Below are positions 46,870 to 59,814 of a stretch of 64,000 bases of DNA, piece by piece (position 1 is the first letter of the stretch; each line of letters opens with the position of its first letter). Position numbers and translations under genes: made by a program. This DNA is from Puccinia triticina (taxonomy: Eukaryota > Basidiomycota > Pucciniomycetes > Pucciniales > Pucciniaceae). The DNA is taken from the NCBI RefSeq assembly GCF_026914185.1, contig NC_070565.1, positions 1,488,001-1,552,000 on the forward strand, read 5' to 3'. The notes below the pieces were generated by a model. The model was not told the DNA's origin. It did not search any database and saw only the letters and a program-made list of their open reading frames with translations.

Positions 46870-48850
46870 TCATATAGATATATATGTAGTGTCTGTGGGT
46901 GGGGGTGCATATGTAGATGTGAGATAGGAAGAGGAGAGAGAAGAGACGACGACGAGCACGAGGCAACAGAGGAGCGCAGAGCCACAACTCTCCCCCCCCC
47001 CCCCTTTTTCTTGACTTTCAACCGAGTAATCCATCAATATGAGCGCAATCAGAGACTCCCAAACTCGCTCTTGCAGAAAATGGAGACCATTACCACGGTG
47101 ATTCGAGGTTCCTTGGGCACCAGCCCTGAAGTGGGACGCTTTCTCCCACATGATCTTGAGGCCACCGGCAATCGTGTCGTCCGCGGAAGGAGCAGCCTCT
47201 ACCACAGGTTTGCAACCGCTAGCAATCTGACCGATACAGGATTGAAGTAGTGTATGGACCTTGCCGACTGATAGTTTCATGCCTTGTTCCTGGGGACTGT
47301 ACTCCTCATTCTCAGAGGTTTTCGACCTTTGCATGAGGGCAATAAGCGAGCGCCACGAAGCGTCAATTTCCGGGTTTTTCTTTGCCTTTGCGAGCTCTGC
47401 AATTGAGTTGAAGTCGATCAAGTCCTTGTTGCTAAAAAAAACATCATCACCATCGATCTGGGTGAGGCGGGGGCCTGAGTAGTCGGACAAATGTTAGCAC
47501 CACCGAATAGGGGTGGGGAGCTTTGTGGAGGCCAGAGACTTACTGCAGCGGATGACTGATGCAAACTCCTTGGTGTTAGCTGCCTCAAAGAGGGCCAGCA
47601 ACTCCGGAGAACTCCTTTTGAGCTTGAAAGTGCCGACCCTGAAACCGCCATTATCGAAGCAATTCTTGACTTGGTAGGCAATGACCTCCTTGACTATTGG
47701 AAGGAAGAGAGAGGAATTATCGACAGCTTTCCTTGCGATATGCGCCAGACCCTCATTGAGCTCCATCTTGTCTTTCAGGATCTCCAGTTGGTCGATGTTG
47801 CGGAGCAGGCCTACATGAGCAAGCAAAGCATAGATCAGCATTTTGTGATGATCTATGAGAATGGAGATATGCTAACCCTTTTTGCTGATTGGACGCCTGA
47901 ACACCTCAATGCCTGTCATCGGCTCATCAAGCTTCTTCTTTCTTGAGGCTTCGCAAGCGGCCTGTGGATCACTTGCGCGGCTCTGGGATGCGGCCAGAGT
48001 AGACTGGGAATGAGTAGGGGCTGGCTCGAGGGGATTGGCAGCGTCAAGGGCAGGGGCGCTCCCGGTGGTGACTTGATGATTGGCTCCGGGGGTTAGATCG
48101 CATGTCCTCATGGGCACCTGATTTTCACAGACTTCCAATGGGCTGAGAAGAGTTGAGCCAGAGTCAGCAGTAGAGGCATTGCCAGCCGGGGGCATGAAGA
48201 TGATTTTAACCGGCTCTCTTCCATTGGAGGAGGCAGCCCCGGGGCTCAAAGGCCTTCGGATTGCCGAGTGATTGCTGAAGTCAAAGGTGGACGAGTCGTA
48301 TTTTGCGTGGTAGCTGGGAGAGGAGAGTTCTTGGGGATCGTCGGCAGAATCAGAGGTTGCGCATGTTCTGAAGCCGAAACGCGACTGAAATTCTCCTTAA
48401 CCGGCATAAATGGCGTTGGCCGGGGAAGATCCAACTTGGTATTCTTTTTACCATCTGAAGATGAAGAAGCCGTCAGCTGCGAGGGCAGCCCAAGCAAGGG
48501 TATGAAATGCACGTACCCAAAGACAATCGCATCCTCTTCGCAGCTGGGTTTGGGGATGAGGGTCGAGCAGACCCATCTGAAAGCCATTCCAATCAGTTTT
48601 CCGGTAAGGGCTAAAGATTGCCAAGTCGCTAGGATTAGAGGAGAGGGAATCTCACAAGTCTTAAAAACACTCTTTATGACATCCAAGGGGGTGTCAGGGG
48701 CTGGAGATGGGACTGAGGCACCCAAGTCTGTGCCTGGAGGAACAGATGACGGGCCGGGGGAGTCTGGCTCGGCAAACTGCTATTTGTCAAATGATAAACC
48801 AGCCATTAACATCAGTCAGGGGGAGGCGGTATACCTGTCCGGCATCTGAA
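46870..48850 (-). pseudogene. Element E unrecognised coding region
   Basis: Minus-strand series of open stretches, probably exons of one decayed gene. From the 5' side: a segment with LDVIKSVFKTCEIPSPLILATW, LTGKLIGMAFRWV and VFGYVHFIPLLGLP (48725-48246). After a +1 frame change comes a Ser/Pro/Ala-rich linker with REPVKIIFMPPAG and KKKLDEPMTGIEVFRRPISK. Then follow IYALLAHVGLLRNIDQLEIL, AVDNSSLFLPIVKEVIAY (47841-47494) and DDVFFSNKDLIDFNSIAELA (47490-46870). It ends in a Cys/Leu-rich tail over a C13 run. I do not recognise the family. It could be the element's own gene or a second captured gene. Confidence 0.4.
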
Positions 48851-49104
48851 TACCCACCTCAGCGGCAGCTAGGAGTACCACCTCGTCCAACGAACCATAG
48901 GATCAGTCGCTCTCGTTTTGGGTCTCAAAGGAGTCAGGATACACCACAAGAGCGATTTCGGCTCCCTCGGACTGACAACCCAACGCCAATGGGGCACGCG
49001 TCGGGCTACCGTGGGGCAGCCCGTCGTCAGGCACTGGTACCGTCGTCGCTGTGTCACTCGACCGCGAATCCTACAAGAACGTCTATTGAGAGACCCAAAT
49101 CAGC

Positions 49105-50100
49105 TCTTCATCCCAGAACAAACCAAAAGAAAGGAAGGGAGGGAGACACACCAAGAGTTTCCGCGGTTGCCAAGCTGATGTTCCGCTCCAACCTATCATC
49201 CCAACAAACCTCAAACAAGCACATCAAAAAGAAGGATGAAGGGAGGGGGGAACTTTACCTTGTTGGAGGTGGGATAGCGGGGCAAGTCAAACCTGCTGAA
49301 GCATGTATGTGACTTAGGCAACTGGGTGATTTCACCTGCTTTCTTGATCGTGAATTGACAAGGGCCATCAGATCCTTGGAGATCTTGGAACCCGTTAACG
49401 GGGATCCTAGATGTACCTAACTGAGGGGGGAGAAAGTGAATGTGCGTCTCTCAGCCCGCGCATTTTCCCACAAAAAAAAACAAGGGTGAGGGGGAGGGGG
49501 ACTGACCAGTGGTGAAATGGAGCAAGCGGGATTTCTTCTTGGCAGGCCAGGCGCGGAGGCTTGCCAGAACCACTTGATGACTTGTTCGTCGGGCTGATAT
49601 CCCCGATAATTGGTGTGTTTGATCCAGTCGTCCATGTCGATGTCCAACATCCCCCCGATTGGTAGCTCGAGCTCGCGCTTGTCAAAGACGTTGATCAGTT
49701 TCTACGGGATCAGCTCGTGGAAGCCGCTCAAGAACGCCGGGAATTGCTCCACCACTCGCTTCCCGACCCGCCATTGAGTAATCAACTCAATGTACTCTCT
49801 CTTGTGTTCTCCTCAGTCACCTGTATGTTGCGGCGGCTCTTCTTCATATCTATCGTTACTTTGCCAAACTTCTTGACCTGGACCAACAACAAACTCTCAA
49901 GGACATCCGTGATGTCGTTCTCCCTACAAGAAAACATTTACTTCAGACCACCGTCCTTCTTTCCCCATATAAACACAAACTTACATCATCCATGTCAATT
50001 ATCTCGGCTTCACACTCTTCATGTCAGCAGGAGCAACCTTCTTGAGTTTTGAGGATCATCTTGTAGAAACTTGTGATGAAATACACATCCAGGAACCTCC
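49105..50100 (-). pseudogene. Captured HECT-domain E3 ubiquitin ligase fragment (Nedd4/Rsp5-like)
   Basis: Minus-strand C-terminal HECT catalytic domain with introns kept. Exon 50100-49985: RFLDVYFITSFYKMILK, then two frame changes through APADMKSV to EAEIIDMDD. Exon 49923-49507: [29 protein letters not shown], a frame change, [20 protein letters not shown], an in-frame TAG after [42 protein letters not shown] and KWFWQ. Exon 49416-49259: [37 protein letters not shown] and FDLPRYP; the catalytic Cys codon is 49301-49303. Last exon from 49209: LERNISLATAETLG. Splice sites are GT-AG. WW and C2 domains are absent. Frameshifts and the TAG make it a non-functional relic; retained introns mean DNA-level capture. 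Confidence 0.85.
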
Positions 50101-51216
50101 TAGAAAAACAACCTCAGTGTCAAACATCAAAAGAGAGAAAGACAATATAGACAAACCTATGGAAGATAGCAAAGGCAAGCATGCGACCGATGAATTTGGA
50201 TCAATTGAGATGCTCAGTGTTCACCCCTCTGTGGGGATTGATTTGCTGCATAACAGAAGGAAAGTGAGTGGGGGAAAAAGGATCTGTGAGTTTTTGAGAG
50301 AGACGCACGAGGGTATAGTTGTTGACAGCCAAGTCCTCAAAGAGACAGTAGAATGGGTTGGATAGAGTTGGCGGGGGAGACTGGCATCTACAGCGCGAGA
50401 CGGGCTGCGCCAGGGTTAGAATGGAGAGGGATGCGCCTGTTGTGGGTGAGCGTGGCATTGGGCCATTTCTGAATTGTTGTGCACATGGGAGTTCAGGGTG
50501 ACAGGAGTGACATGTTGAGTTGTGCTGCAAGTGTGGCGCCACCGGGGCGGTGACGGTAGTGTAGGACAAGGTGTGGCCTGGCTGTGGTTTGGCGAAACGG
50601 GCGGTAATATCATAGGAGCAAGTGTGGCATAGCTGTGGATTTGGGGAAACAGCCGGTGCGTGGTAGGTTATGTGCGTGAGTATATAAAGAGGAGGTTATG
50701 GAGTTGGTGGATCCGCAGGGGATTCGGTTTCGTCCGCCCCCTCCCTGGGAGCCCCCTAACTGCTTGGTTAGGCCCTCCCTGGCTAGTTTACCAACCGGCC
50801 CTCTTTTGCGCGTTGCTCCGGCACAGCTGGAGGGTCATCCATAGGGCCTTCGGGTCTTTGGGGATATTCAACGTGCCAAGTGAGATAAAGGGGCATTTTT
50901 TGCCCCATCTTTTGAGAAAAAAACACCCCAAAACTTAGATCTGCAGGTCTAGAATTCTGTGGATTTAAGAAAGTGGGATCAATTAAAGCAATGTATGTAT
51001 GTAAAATGTTTTCAGTTTATACAATGACTAAAACCTGAACCAGAAATAAATTAAAGGGGATTAAATTTGGTTGGTTCATGTCACCTGCCCACTACTGCCC
51101 TAAAGCTTTCCTGGTACTCCACCCCAAGAACTTGGAATATATATTTTTCAAATTTACATGCAAGTTTCAATTGTACAGATTTAAAATTGCATTTTTTTAA
51201 ATTTGAGAAACCTTAA
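50101..51216. other. Element E interior right part
   Basis: No domain-bearing ORF. Contains about 700 bp of unassigned sequence that may continue the captured ligase locus upstream, then AT-rich DNA leading into the right TIR. Confidence 0.4.
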
Positions 51217-51502
51217 TCCACTCCAATAAATTTGGAATGAACATCTGTGCACTCCAAAAAAAAATGAAAAAAATGTTGCTCGGAAAAAATATTTTTTGAG
51301 TGGAATTGGGTTCACTCCCAAATTTTTGGAGTGCATCATGGGTACACTTCAAAAAACAGGCTTTTTTGAAGTGTAATTCTGTTCACTCCAACAAAATTTG
51401 GAGTAGACTATGGTTCACTCCAATTAAAGTTGGAGTGGACTACTGTTCACTCCATTTTTGGAGTGGATGTAGTAATTTTTTGGTGTGGATTTAGCCTTCC
51501 CC
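51217..51502 (-). repeat. Element E right TIR
   Basis: Inverted partner of 45871-46151. Ends GATTTAGCCTTCCCC before the duplication AAACTAAA. Confidence 0.9.
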
Positions 51503-51510
51503 AAACTAAA

Positions 51511-54500
51511 CCTACAAGAGGGAAAGGCTACACAGCTGGTAAAACCAACATTACACATATAATGTTTAATGGTAGAGAAGCAGAAATGTTACTTGACAGT
51601 GGTGCATATTGCTCAGTAGTACCTGAGACTTACTTGAGAAAATTATGCCCAGACTACAAGGAGATTCTCCTACCACTAGGAAAAGTAAGAATAAACAGTG
51701 CCAGTAGTACCATGAAGCCAATAGGAGTATTTGAATGCCCCATAATAATCCCTCATCCAACAGGATCAGTTAGAATGACAGTGGAATTCATTGTAATAGA
51801 GGATGCAGTAAGTAAACACTTCATACTAGGAAATGACTACTTAAATATATATGGCTTTGACATAACCAATAGCAGAGAAAGATACTTCACTATTGGGAAT
51901 GACAATAGAAAGAAGAAATTCCTATTTAAATCCAAAGAGCCTTTACCTGTGGAACAAGTAGAAATACAAGATGAAGAAAAAGAGAGATTTGGAAGAGAAC
52001 AACTAGCAGAAGCTAATTTTAATGATAAACTGAGTGTAGATCAACTATTACAGTTACGCAACATGCTGTATAGGAACAAGACTGCATTTGCATCAGACAA
52101 GGAGCCACTAGGGGCAGTCATAGGCCACGAAGTGGACATTACATTAAACATAGATCGCCCCTACCCACCTTTACTAAGGAGACCAGCTTATCCAGCAAGT
52201 CCTAGAGAAAGAGAAGAACTTGCCAAACACCTGGATGAAATAGTAAGGCTCAATGTACTCAGAAAAGTAGGGCATAATGAAGAAGTGGAAATAACCACAC
52301 CAGTAATTATAACCTACCATAATGGTAAATCACGCATGGTAGGAGATTTCCGTGCACTGAACACCTACACAGTCCCAGACAGATATCCTATACCAAGGAT
52401 ACAGGAGACATTGACAAACCTAGCCAAAGCAAAATACATTACAAGTATGAATGCTTTAAAAGGATTTCATCAGAATGTAGTAACAGAACGTGCAAGAAAA
52501 TACCTGAGAATTACAACACACAAAGGTGTTTATGAATACCTCAGGATGCCTTTTGGAATTAAAAATGCCCCATCACATTTCCAAAGAATGATGAATACCA
52601 TCTTCTGTGAAGAACTTGGACTAGGATGGCTAATTATATACATAGATGACATAATTATATGTTCTGAAACATGGGGAGACCATATGAGTAGAATAGAACT
52701 AGTTCTAACAAAAATAATTAATGTCAACATGAAAATTTCATTAAAGAAATGTGCATTTTGATTTGCAGAAATTAAAGCACTAGGACATGTAGTTTCAGGA
52801 CTGGCATTATGCATAGACCAGAATAAAGTATCAGCAGTGTTACAGAAGCCAGCACCAACAAACAAAAAAGAAATGCAAAGCTTTCTTGGGTTTGCCAGCT
52901 ACTACAGACAGCACCTAGAAGGCTATGCAGCTATGGCCAGAAGCTTGTATGAGATAGCTTCTAATGATACTGCCTTTGAAATGACCACAGAAAGACACAT
53001 GGCATTTAATAAAATAAGAGAACATCTGACTAGAGCACCTCTATTATTAATGCCAGATTTCAAGAAACCTTTTGTGTTATATGTTGATGCCTCAATGGAA
53101 GGACTAGGAGCAGCACTCCATCAATTACAAATCATCAATGGTAAACCAGTGGAAGGTCCCATTTGTTTCATATCCAGACAACTCAAGAAAACTGAAGCAA
53201 GATATGGAGCAAGCCAACTGGAATGCTTATGTTTAGTCTGGGCCCTGGAGAAACTCCACTACTATCTAGATGGAAGTGTGTTTGATGTCATTACAGACTG
53301 TATTGCATTAAAATCACTCATCAATATGAAAACCTCTAACAGACATATGCTTAGATGGCAGATATCCATTCAAGTGTACAGAGGTAACATGACAATAATT
53401 CATAAAGAAGGGAGATTGCATAAAAATGCAGATGGACTCTCTAGATGGTCCCTACCAAACACACCAGATAATCCAGCCTGGGCACCTGAAGACACAGATG
53501 AACTACCAATAATGGGAATTAGCATTACTGAACTAGAGGATGAATTCTTTGAAGAAATCAGAAATAGTTACAAACAAGACAAGAACTGTACATTGTTAGT
53601 ACAAATATTATCCAAAACAGATTCAAAAGATGATGACCTGATTGCAGCACTAGATACAGAATGGAAGAAATCATATCAAGAAGGAAGATTTCACCTATTT
53701 GACGGTATCATCTACCACAGATCCAAACACACATGTGTACTAACAGTAATGGACAGAGTATTGATCAATACACTACTACATGAATGCCATGACAGTACAT
53801 CATCTGGCCATCTATCTTCAGACAGAACAGAAGACAGAGTGAGAAACCTAGCATGGTGGCCAACATGGCAACAAGATGTAGAAACATACTGCACTACATG
53901 TGAAAGATGCCAGAGAGCAAAGAAAGCAACAGGCAAAAGGTTTGGACACATGATAAAAATAGAAGAACCCACTAGACCATGGGAAACAGTTAACATGGAC
54001 TGGGTTACAGGACTACCACCTGGAGGAAAGAAAAACTATAATGCATGTCTAGTTATTGTAGACAGATTTAGTAAAACACCTATATTCTTACCATGTCACA
54101 AAGATGATACAGCTATGGACACAGCCATAATGATTTGGCAACAGGTGATTTCATGGAAAGGACTATTCAAAAACATCATCAGTGACACAGATCCCAAGTT
54201 TACATCAGATCTATGGAGAGGACTGTACCGCCTATTTGGCACTAAACTCTCTTTCTCAACAGCATACCATCCACAAACAGATGGGCTAGCAGAGAGAATG
54301 ATCCAAACTTTGGAAGACATGCTAAGGAGATTCTGTGCCTATGGATTAGAGTTTAAAGACTCTGATTGATTTACTCATGACTGGGTCACACTATTACCAG
54401 CCCTAGAACTAGCCTACAGGACATCAACCCATGCATCAACAGGGAAAACACCAGCTATTCTAGAGAAAGGATGGAACCCCAGACTACCACAAGACAGCCT

Positions 54501-55092
54501 GAAAAAGGACTTGGTAGAAGTACACCCCACAGCAGCAAGCTTTAAGAACATGCTGGACAAAGCCAGAAAACACGCCCAACAAAGCATAGATAATGCATTT
54601 GAATACAGCAAAGAAAAATGGGACAAAAAGCACAAAGTACCCAGCTTCAAAATAGGAGATTTAGTATTAATATCAACTACAAACTTTACTAATATTAAAG
54701 GACCTAAGAAGCTTAGGAATGCATTTGTAGGACCATTTGTAGTCAAAGCATTACATGGACCAAATGCAGTAGAAGTAGAACTATATGGAGAATTAGAAAA
54801 GAAACATCCTACATTCCCAGTAAGCTTACTTAAACACTGTAATGAATCAGATGCTGAATTATTCCCTTTACGCAAGGAAATACCTGAAGCAGAAGTACCT
54901 CCACTTGAAGAGTCAGAGGAGAAGAAAATTCATAGGATCTTGGAAGACAAAAAGATCAGAGGAGAAAAAGATAAATTATATCTTGTAAGATACAGGAACC
55001 CAATTCATGAAGATGAATGGCTGCCAGAAAAGGACATCAAAGATGCGGATAAATATCTAAGAAGATTCAAGAACTCTAAACACAAAGATTAA
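51511..55092 (+). pseudogene. Ty3 Pol: protease, RT, RNase H, integrase, chromodomain
   Basis: One frame of about 1,190 codons broken only by TGA at 52759-52761 and 54367-54369. Aspartic protease: EMLLDSGAYCSVVP (about 51585). RT: RPAYPASPREREELAKHLDE, then VGDFRALNTYTVPDRYPIPR; motif A reads SMNALKGFHQ with Asn (AAT 52450-52452) where the family has catalytic Asp; LRMPFGIKNAPSHFQRMMN and YIDDIIIC follow. RNase [18 protein letters not shown], then [17 protein letters not shown]. Integrase: zinc-binding HECHDS...C..C (about 53780-53910), [11 protein letters not shown], then [11 protein letters not shown] and [14 protein letters not shown]. Chromodomain: IHRILEDKKI...YLVRYRN..EDEWLPEKDI at the end. 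Stop TAA at 55090-55092. Confidence 0.92.
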
Positions 55093-55110
55093 ATTATTTC
55101 AAAATTTAAC

Positions 55111-55128
55111 CTTTTTAGAGGGGGCGAG
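55111..55128 (+). other. Ty3 polypurine tract
   Basis: TTTTTAGAGGGGGCGAG directly abuts the TG of the right LTR at 55129; primes plus-strand DNA synthesis in LTR elements. Confidence 0.75.
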
Positions 55129-56503
55129 TGTCAGCCTTAGAGATACATCAAGTATCCAAAAGACTGCAATAACTTAGTAAATAATAATAATTATTAAATT
55201 ATTATTGCAGAATCAGATTCCTCATCATAAATTAAGGGGGGTCACCCACTTAAAGTACCCCCTTATTCCTATTCCTTCATGTACTAATTGTATAAATAAG
55301 AATTGGCCCCAGAAAGCGCCCAAAAAATAATATTACATACATAAATTTAGTAAAACAAACAATGTACATAAAATTAAACTGTTGTACATTAATGAGTAAT
55401 ATTACTCGTGTAAAAATACCCCGTGAAAGTATTATGTAGACTTCTACTGAAGCTCTTTCACATGACAATTGGTTATAAACATGTCATGTGACAGAGTCAG
55501 GGAAATTAGTCTATTACAATACAATTAAATTACCCACAGCCAAGCTTTTTTCACGGCTACACCCCTGGATACTCCCATAGGGAGAAAAGGACTCAGTGTT
55601 TACGCCCACTGAAGTCCCCTCTATAAATAGAGGCCTATTTGGCCCTCAGGAAAAGATCCCCCAGACCATTCACGGCCCAATAAACCGTAAGTTTGCAGTG
55701 AATATTCTCCTCTGCTACGTCTACTGTAGCCCCTTTTCCCTTTAAACCATCCCCAGCACGTAAAATCCACTGGATTAAACCTTTAAATATCAAAAATCCC
55801 TTATTAGCATATTTTACAAGCTTTATCCTTAAAAGTAGTTGCCGTAAGACTTCCGCCTCTGACAAGCAGCCAATCAGTTTAAGCGCTTACCACCTACTTT
55901 TTACGCCAAATTTATTCCCTGTAATTGATAATTACATAATAAATCCTCCTCTTTTTAAAAGAGTGTTTAAAAACCCTTGTAGTGGCTAAATTACCACGTA
56001 ACAAGCTTAGTAATTTACATTACTAGTGTTTACATCAGCACAGTTATAGTGCTAGCAACGGTGAAACAATTACGTTACATGTAATTGTATCTCACTGTAT
56101 CGTACTGAAATAACAGCCAATACATTGAATATGTATCGTACTGGTTTTCAAAAAAAATACATTGTATTTTTGGGGGAAGGAATAGCTAGCCAATCCAATA
56201 CAAGTCTTTCTGTGGCCTTGTATTGAGATGGCCAACACGTTACACCCAGATATCAGTACGGTCCCTGATACATCCCATGATCTATTCCTTGGGTGGCCCT
56301 CGTAGAGTGTACATACAAGGTTCAACCAAGCTCCATTGCGTCCAAGGAAGTCTCACAGCTTTCACTTCTCCGCTTGACTTGTCTGGCCGGATAAATTTTT
56401 CATCTCCGACTCCAAAGCCGACTTACCACTTTCCTCAACCTATCCGGCATCATCCTCACAACTTACAAGACAATTCAAAATATCTGTCTAGGCACAATCT
56501 ATC

Positions 56504-59500
56504 ATGGCCAATCCAACTTCTTACCCCTCCCTTCCTTCACCCTTTCAGCCTGCCTTCTCCCCGCCCCTTCCACTCTCACGACCAGCATCACGTCAATCTA
56601 CACGGATCATTACTCCAGCTAAAACACACGCAAACTTTGTCCGCCCCGACCCCGATAACCGGTGTTCACTAGCTGCTAGAAACCAGTCTGATGCCTCCAG
56701 GAGAAGACAGACCTCCCAATCTCAGACACAATCTTCCAGCAAGAAAAGCAAGAAGAAAACCAGCTCGAAGTCGAATTCAACTAACAAAAAATTGAAAACC
56801 AAACATACCAGTACAAAAAAATCTGCTTCCAAGAAAAGGAAAGCCGTTGAATCTGAAGAGATCGAGTCCAAAAATACTTCCGCTACTCCTTTGGAAGACG
56901 AGTCGGCAAGCAAGCATGATGATATCATTGATGGGATTGATCTTGTCCGGGACTCTGGCGAAGAGAACGAGAACTTTTCAAAGAAAAAGAACACCCAAAA
57001 ACGACCTGCAAAACAATTCAATGACATTGAATCGTATTTTGAGACACCTGTACATGGTGAAGGCGAAGTAAGTTCTTCTTGCTTTCTTTCAGTCACAGTG
57101 TTTGATAGTGGGCACATGGAATTTTACTGAGCTGTGCTTTTCTTCCTCTACCATAGACCGATGGACCAAAACTTTTTTTTGAGTGTAAATGGTTTGGTCA
57201 CGTTTATAAAAAAGGTTTAGATACTCGATCAAACCTGACTAAACACCGTGACGGTGGTGTTGGACGATCCGCTTGCCCTGGAAGACACAAAGCGATAAGT
57301 GATGGTGCAAACCTACCAAAGACCGTGAAAGAAACTGTTGCTGAAAAGACAAGGAAACGATCTAGTCTGACGATGCAGCTAGTTCGAAACGGCACCTTTG
57401 ACAACTGTTCTCTGAACCAAATTCTTGTCATGTGGCTCATCCGATCTTTGCTTCCCTGGACAAGGATTGAAGATTTTCTTCTCCGAGTTGCCTTTGACTG
57501 TACCCAAGAAGGTTTGAAGGTTTATTCTTGCACACTGGCCGCCGCAACGGGACATGCATTATATATAAACTTGCAAGAGAAAGCTATTTCGAACCTCAAC
57601 GTAAGTATTTCCTTTTATTTTTGATAATTAATTGAAAAAGGGTTTGCTTATTCGGAAGCTGCTGTTTTTTTTATCTGGGACAAGTCAATTGATTCAAAAA
57701 TTACGCTGATTCACGACATCTGGACCACCAAAGGCAACCACCATGCTTTCATGGGGATTGCAGCGGCATACATCACACACGACTGGGTCTTTTGGATATG
57801 TCACTTGGGTATGAAGTATGTTGCTTGGACTCACAAGGGAAAATACCTTGCTGTTCCCTTTGCGAGCATAATTTTCAAGTCAATGTTGCATAAAAAGATA
57901 TGTACTCTTTTTTTCTTTTTCATTACGACATTTATCAATGCTAACTTGTCACCTGATTTGATTACATTTTGGCGCAGACTACCAATTCAGGCTCCAACAA
58001 TCACACGATGGCAGTTGAGGTCAACCGTTTGATTGCCGAAAAAACCGATATTGATCTGAATCTTGCCGAGAATCACATCAAGTGTTTCTGTCACAAAATT
58101 GCCTTGATCCTCTCTGCCAGGCTGAAGGTCATTGAGCTGGAACCAAAATGATTGACGAAATTCAAAAATACAACCCTTGGCTTTGTTCCTGAACTCAAAC
58201 CAATCACCAAAGATTCTGAGAAAGCAAACAGGCAAGCCAATCCGGAAGACGGATTCAACTCTGAGGACGAGTTGCTTGGTGGTGATAGTAATGATGAAGA
58301 CAAACAGGTCGATGATATTAGCGCAGCTGATGGAGCTCCATCCTCAAACAGAAACCTGACCAAGATTGCGTCAGTTTTAAAAAAGGTCAGACTAGCTATA
58401 TATAAATATCAATTTCTAATTGGATAACTAAACTGAACAAACACTTCTCTTGTCACAGGTTGATTTCATTATCCAACGTATCACCTCCTCATCCTCAAGA
58501 TGCTCGGAATTCAATGTCTGGGCCAAAAAACTTGAATATGACGGTCCAACACTCATTGCCGGATACGGCATTCAATGGAACGTCAAATGGCAAAGCAGGG
58601 ACCGTGCTTACCGTGCTCAAAAAGTGATAAATCAACTTATAAACAACGAAAAGGATTGACAAGACCGTGATGGGGGTAAGGGCTACTACAATCAGTATCA
58701 AATTATGTGGGAGGATTGGGAGATTGTCAGGAAGTTTAATGATATCCTTAGTGTACGTTTTTTGCATTTTCAATCTCATTGCTGCATTGAATTGATGTGC
58801 CTCATGCTTCTAGGAATTTTACTTTGTCACCAAAAAAATGGAAGGAGATCATTCATTGGCGTGCCTGATGCTTAACAAGTACCAATATATCAAAGATTTC
58901 CTTTCTGAGCAAATTGCGGTCGCTCCCGAGCTAGAATTCAGGTGTATGATGGAGAAGATGTTGGAAAAGGCCAACACCTACCTTACCGAGGCGATCAAGT
59001 GCGATTCCGTTCTCATAGCAACAGTATTAAACCCTGCGTACCGACTCTCCATCTTTCGAATCTTGTTCCAAGATCAATACAAGTCAACCGAGAAACTGTT
59101 CTGTCAAGTATACGACCAGCGCAAGTCTGAGCTTGAGGACGATGCAAGTCCAAGATATACATTCACAACAGATGAAAATCCAAGCCAATCAACCAGTCGC
59201 CGTCGGGTGGCGCGTGTCATTGACTACTTCCCTCAAGCCAGTGAATCCCCTGCTACCGAGTTAGATATTTACATCGGAGGTAGATATAAGCTCCTGGCTG
59301 ACAAAGCAGGCGAGTGCCTCGACTGGTGGAAGGTATGTGATAATCTTCCTCTTGTGACATATTTTCTCTCACTGAAATCGTATTCATCCATTGGTTCTGA
59401 TTCAGGATCATCATCAGGAGTTCCCAGTCCTTTCCTCCCTTGCCAAAGACTTCTTGGCTTGTTCGGCCACCTCAGCAAGTGTCGAACGATGTTTCTCGTC

Positions 59501-59606
59501 TGCTGCCAATGTTTGCGGTTGCGACCAAGGCAGCTTAGCTGCCAGCACCATTGAGAGGTGTGTAAGCTTGCAACAATGGTTACAACAAGTATTCCAAGCA
59601 GATTGA
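56504..59606 (+). pseudogene. hAT transposase C (multi-exon, two in-frame TGA)
   Basis: The ATG at 56504 starts a Ser/Lys-rich basic N-terminus (SSKKSKKKTSSKSN..KK). After an intron comes a BED-like finger region (FFECKWFGHVYKKGLDTRSN..KH). Next are the DDE start TLIHDIWTTKGNHHAFMGIA (about 57705-57765, first catalytic Asp), CFCHKIALILSARLK (about 58085), TGA at 58149-58151 with the frame continuing, an acidic linker, and TGA at 58657-58659 with the frame continuing (QDRDGGKGYYNQYQ). A helical region follows (EFRCMMEKMLEKANTYLTEA). The C-terminal dimerisation block is ECLDWWK, then FPVLSSLAKDFLACSATSAS and VERCFSSA. The stop is at 59604-59606. The two TGA are the only clear defects seen. Confidence 0.87.
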
Positions 59607-59814
59607 GAGTTTCAATTGGCACAGGCAGTTGTGTCACAAGCAGAGGAAGAGATAAAAGATAAAAATTGCGAGTAGTTTGCTCATGAGACTTAATTCACAT
59701 AAAAGAATAGCTTTATGATTTGTTTCACAGTAGCAGTGTATGTATTAAATTCAAGTGTAACCACTCTCTACATACATCAAAAAGAAAATCCACACAATAC
59801 TGTATACTGTATTT

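Larger units (their letters stand above)
45871..51502. mobile_element. Long-TIR element E carrying gene fragments (5,632 bp)
   Basis: Inverted repeats of about 285 bp (45871-46151 and 51217-51502) start GGGGCAGGCTAAATCCACAC (one mismatch in the first ten). They are filled with CACTCCAA/TTGGAGTG words. The 8-bp target duplication AAACTAAA is exact (45863-45870 and 51503-51510). No transposase is recognised. It contains a HECT ligase fragment and other unrecognised coding sequence, all on the minus strand. Long TIRs, 8-bp duplications and captured gene pieces recall Pack-MULEs, but the class is not settled. Confidence 0.9.

Noticed and set aside
48707..49312. 201-codon plus-strand ORF in element E
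   Set aside because: It runs antisense through the last HECT exons and is Arg/Pro-rich; the minus-strand reading has clear family motifs and splice sites.
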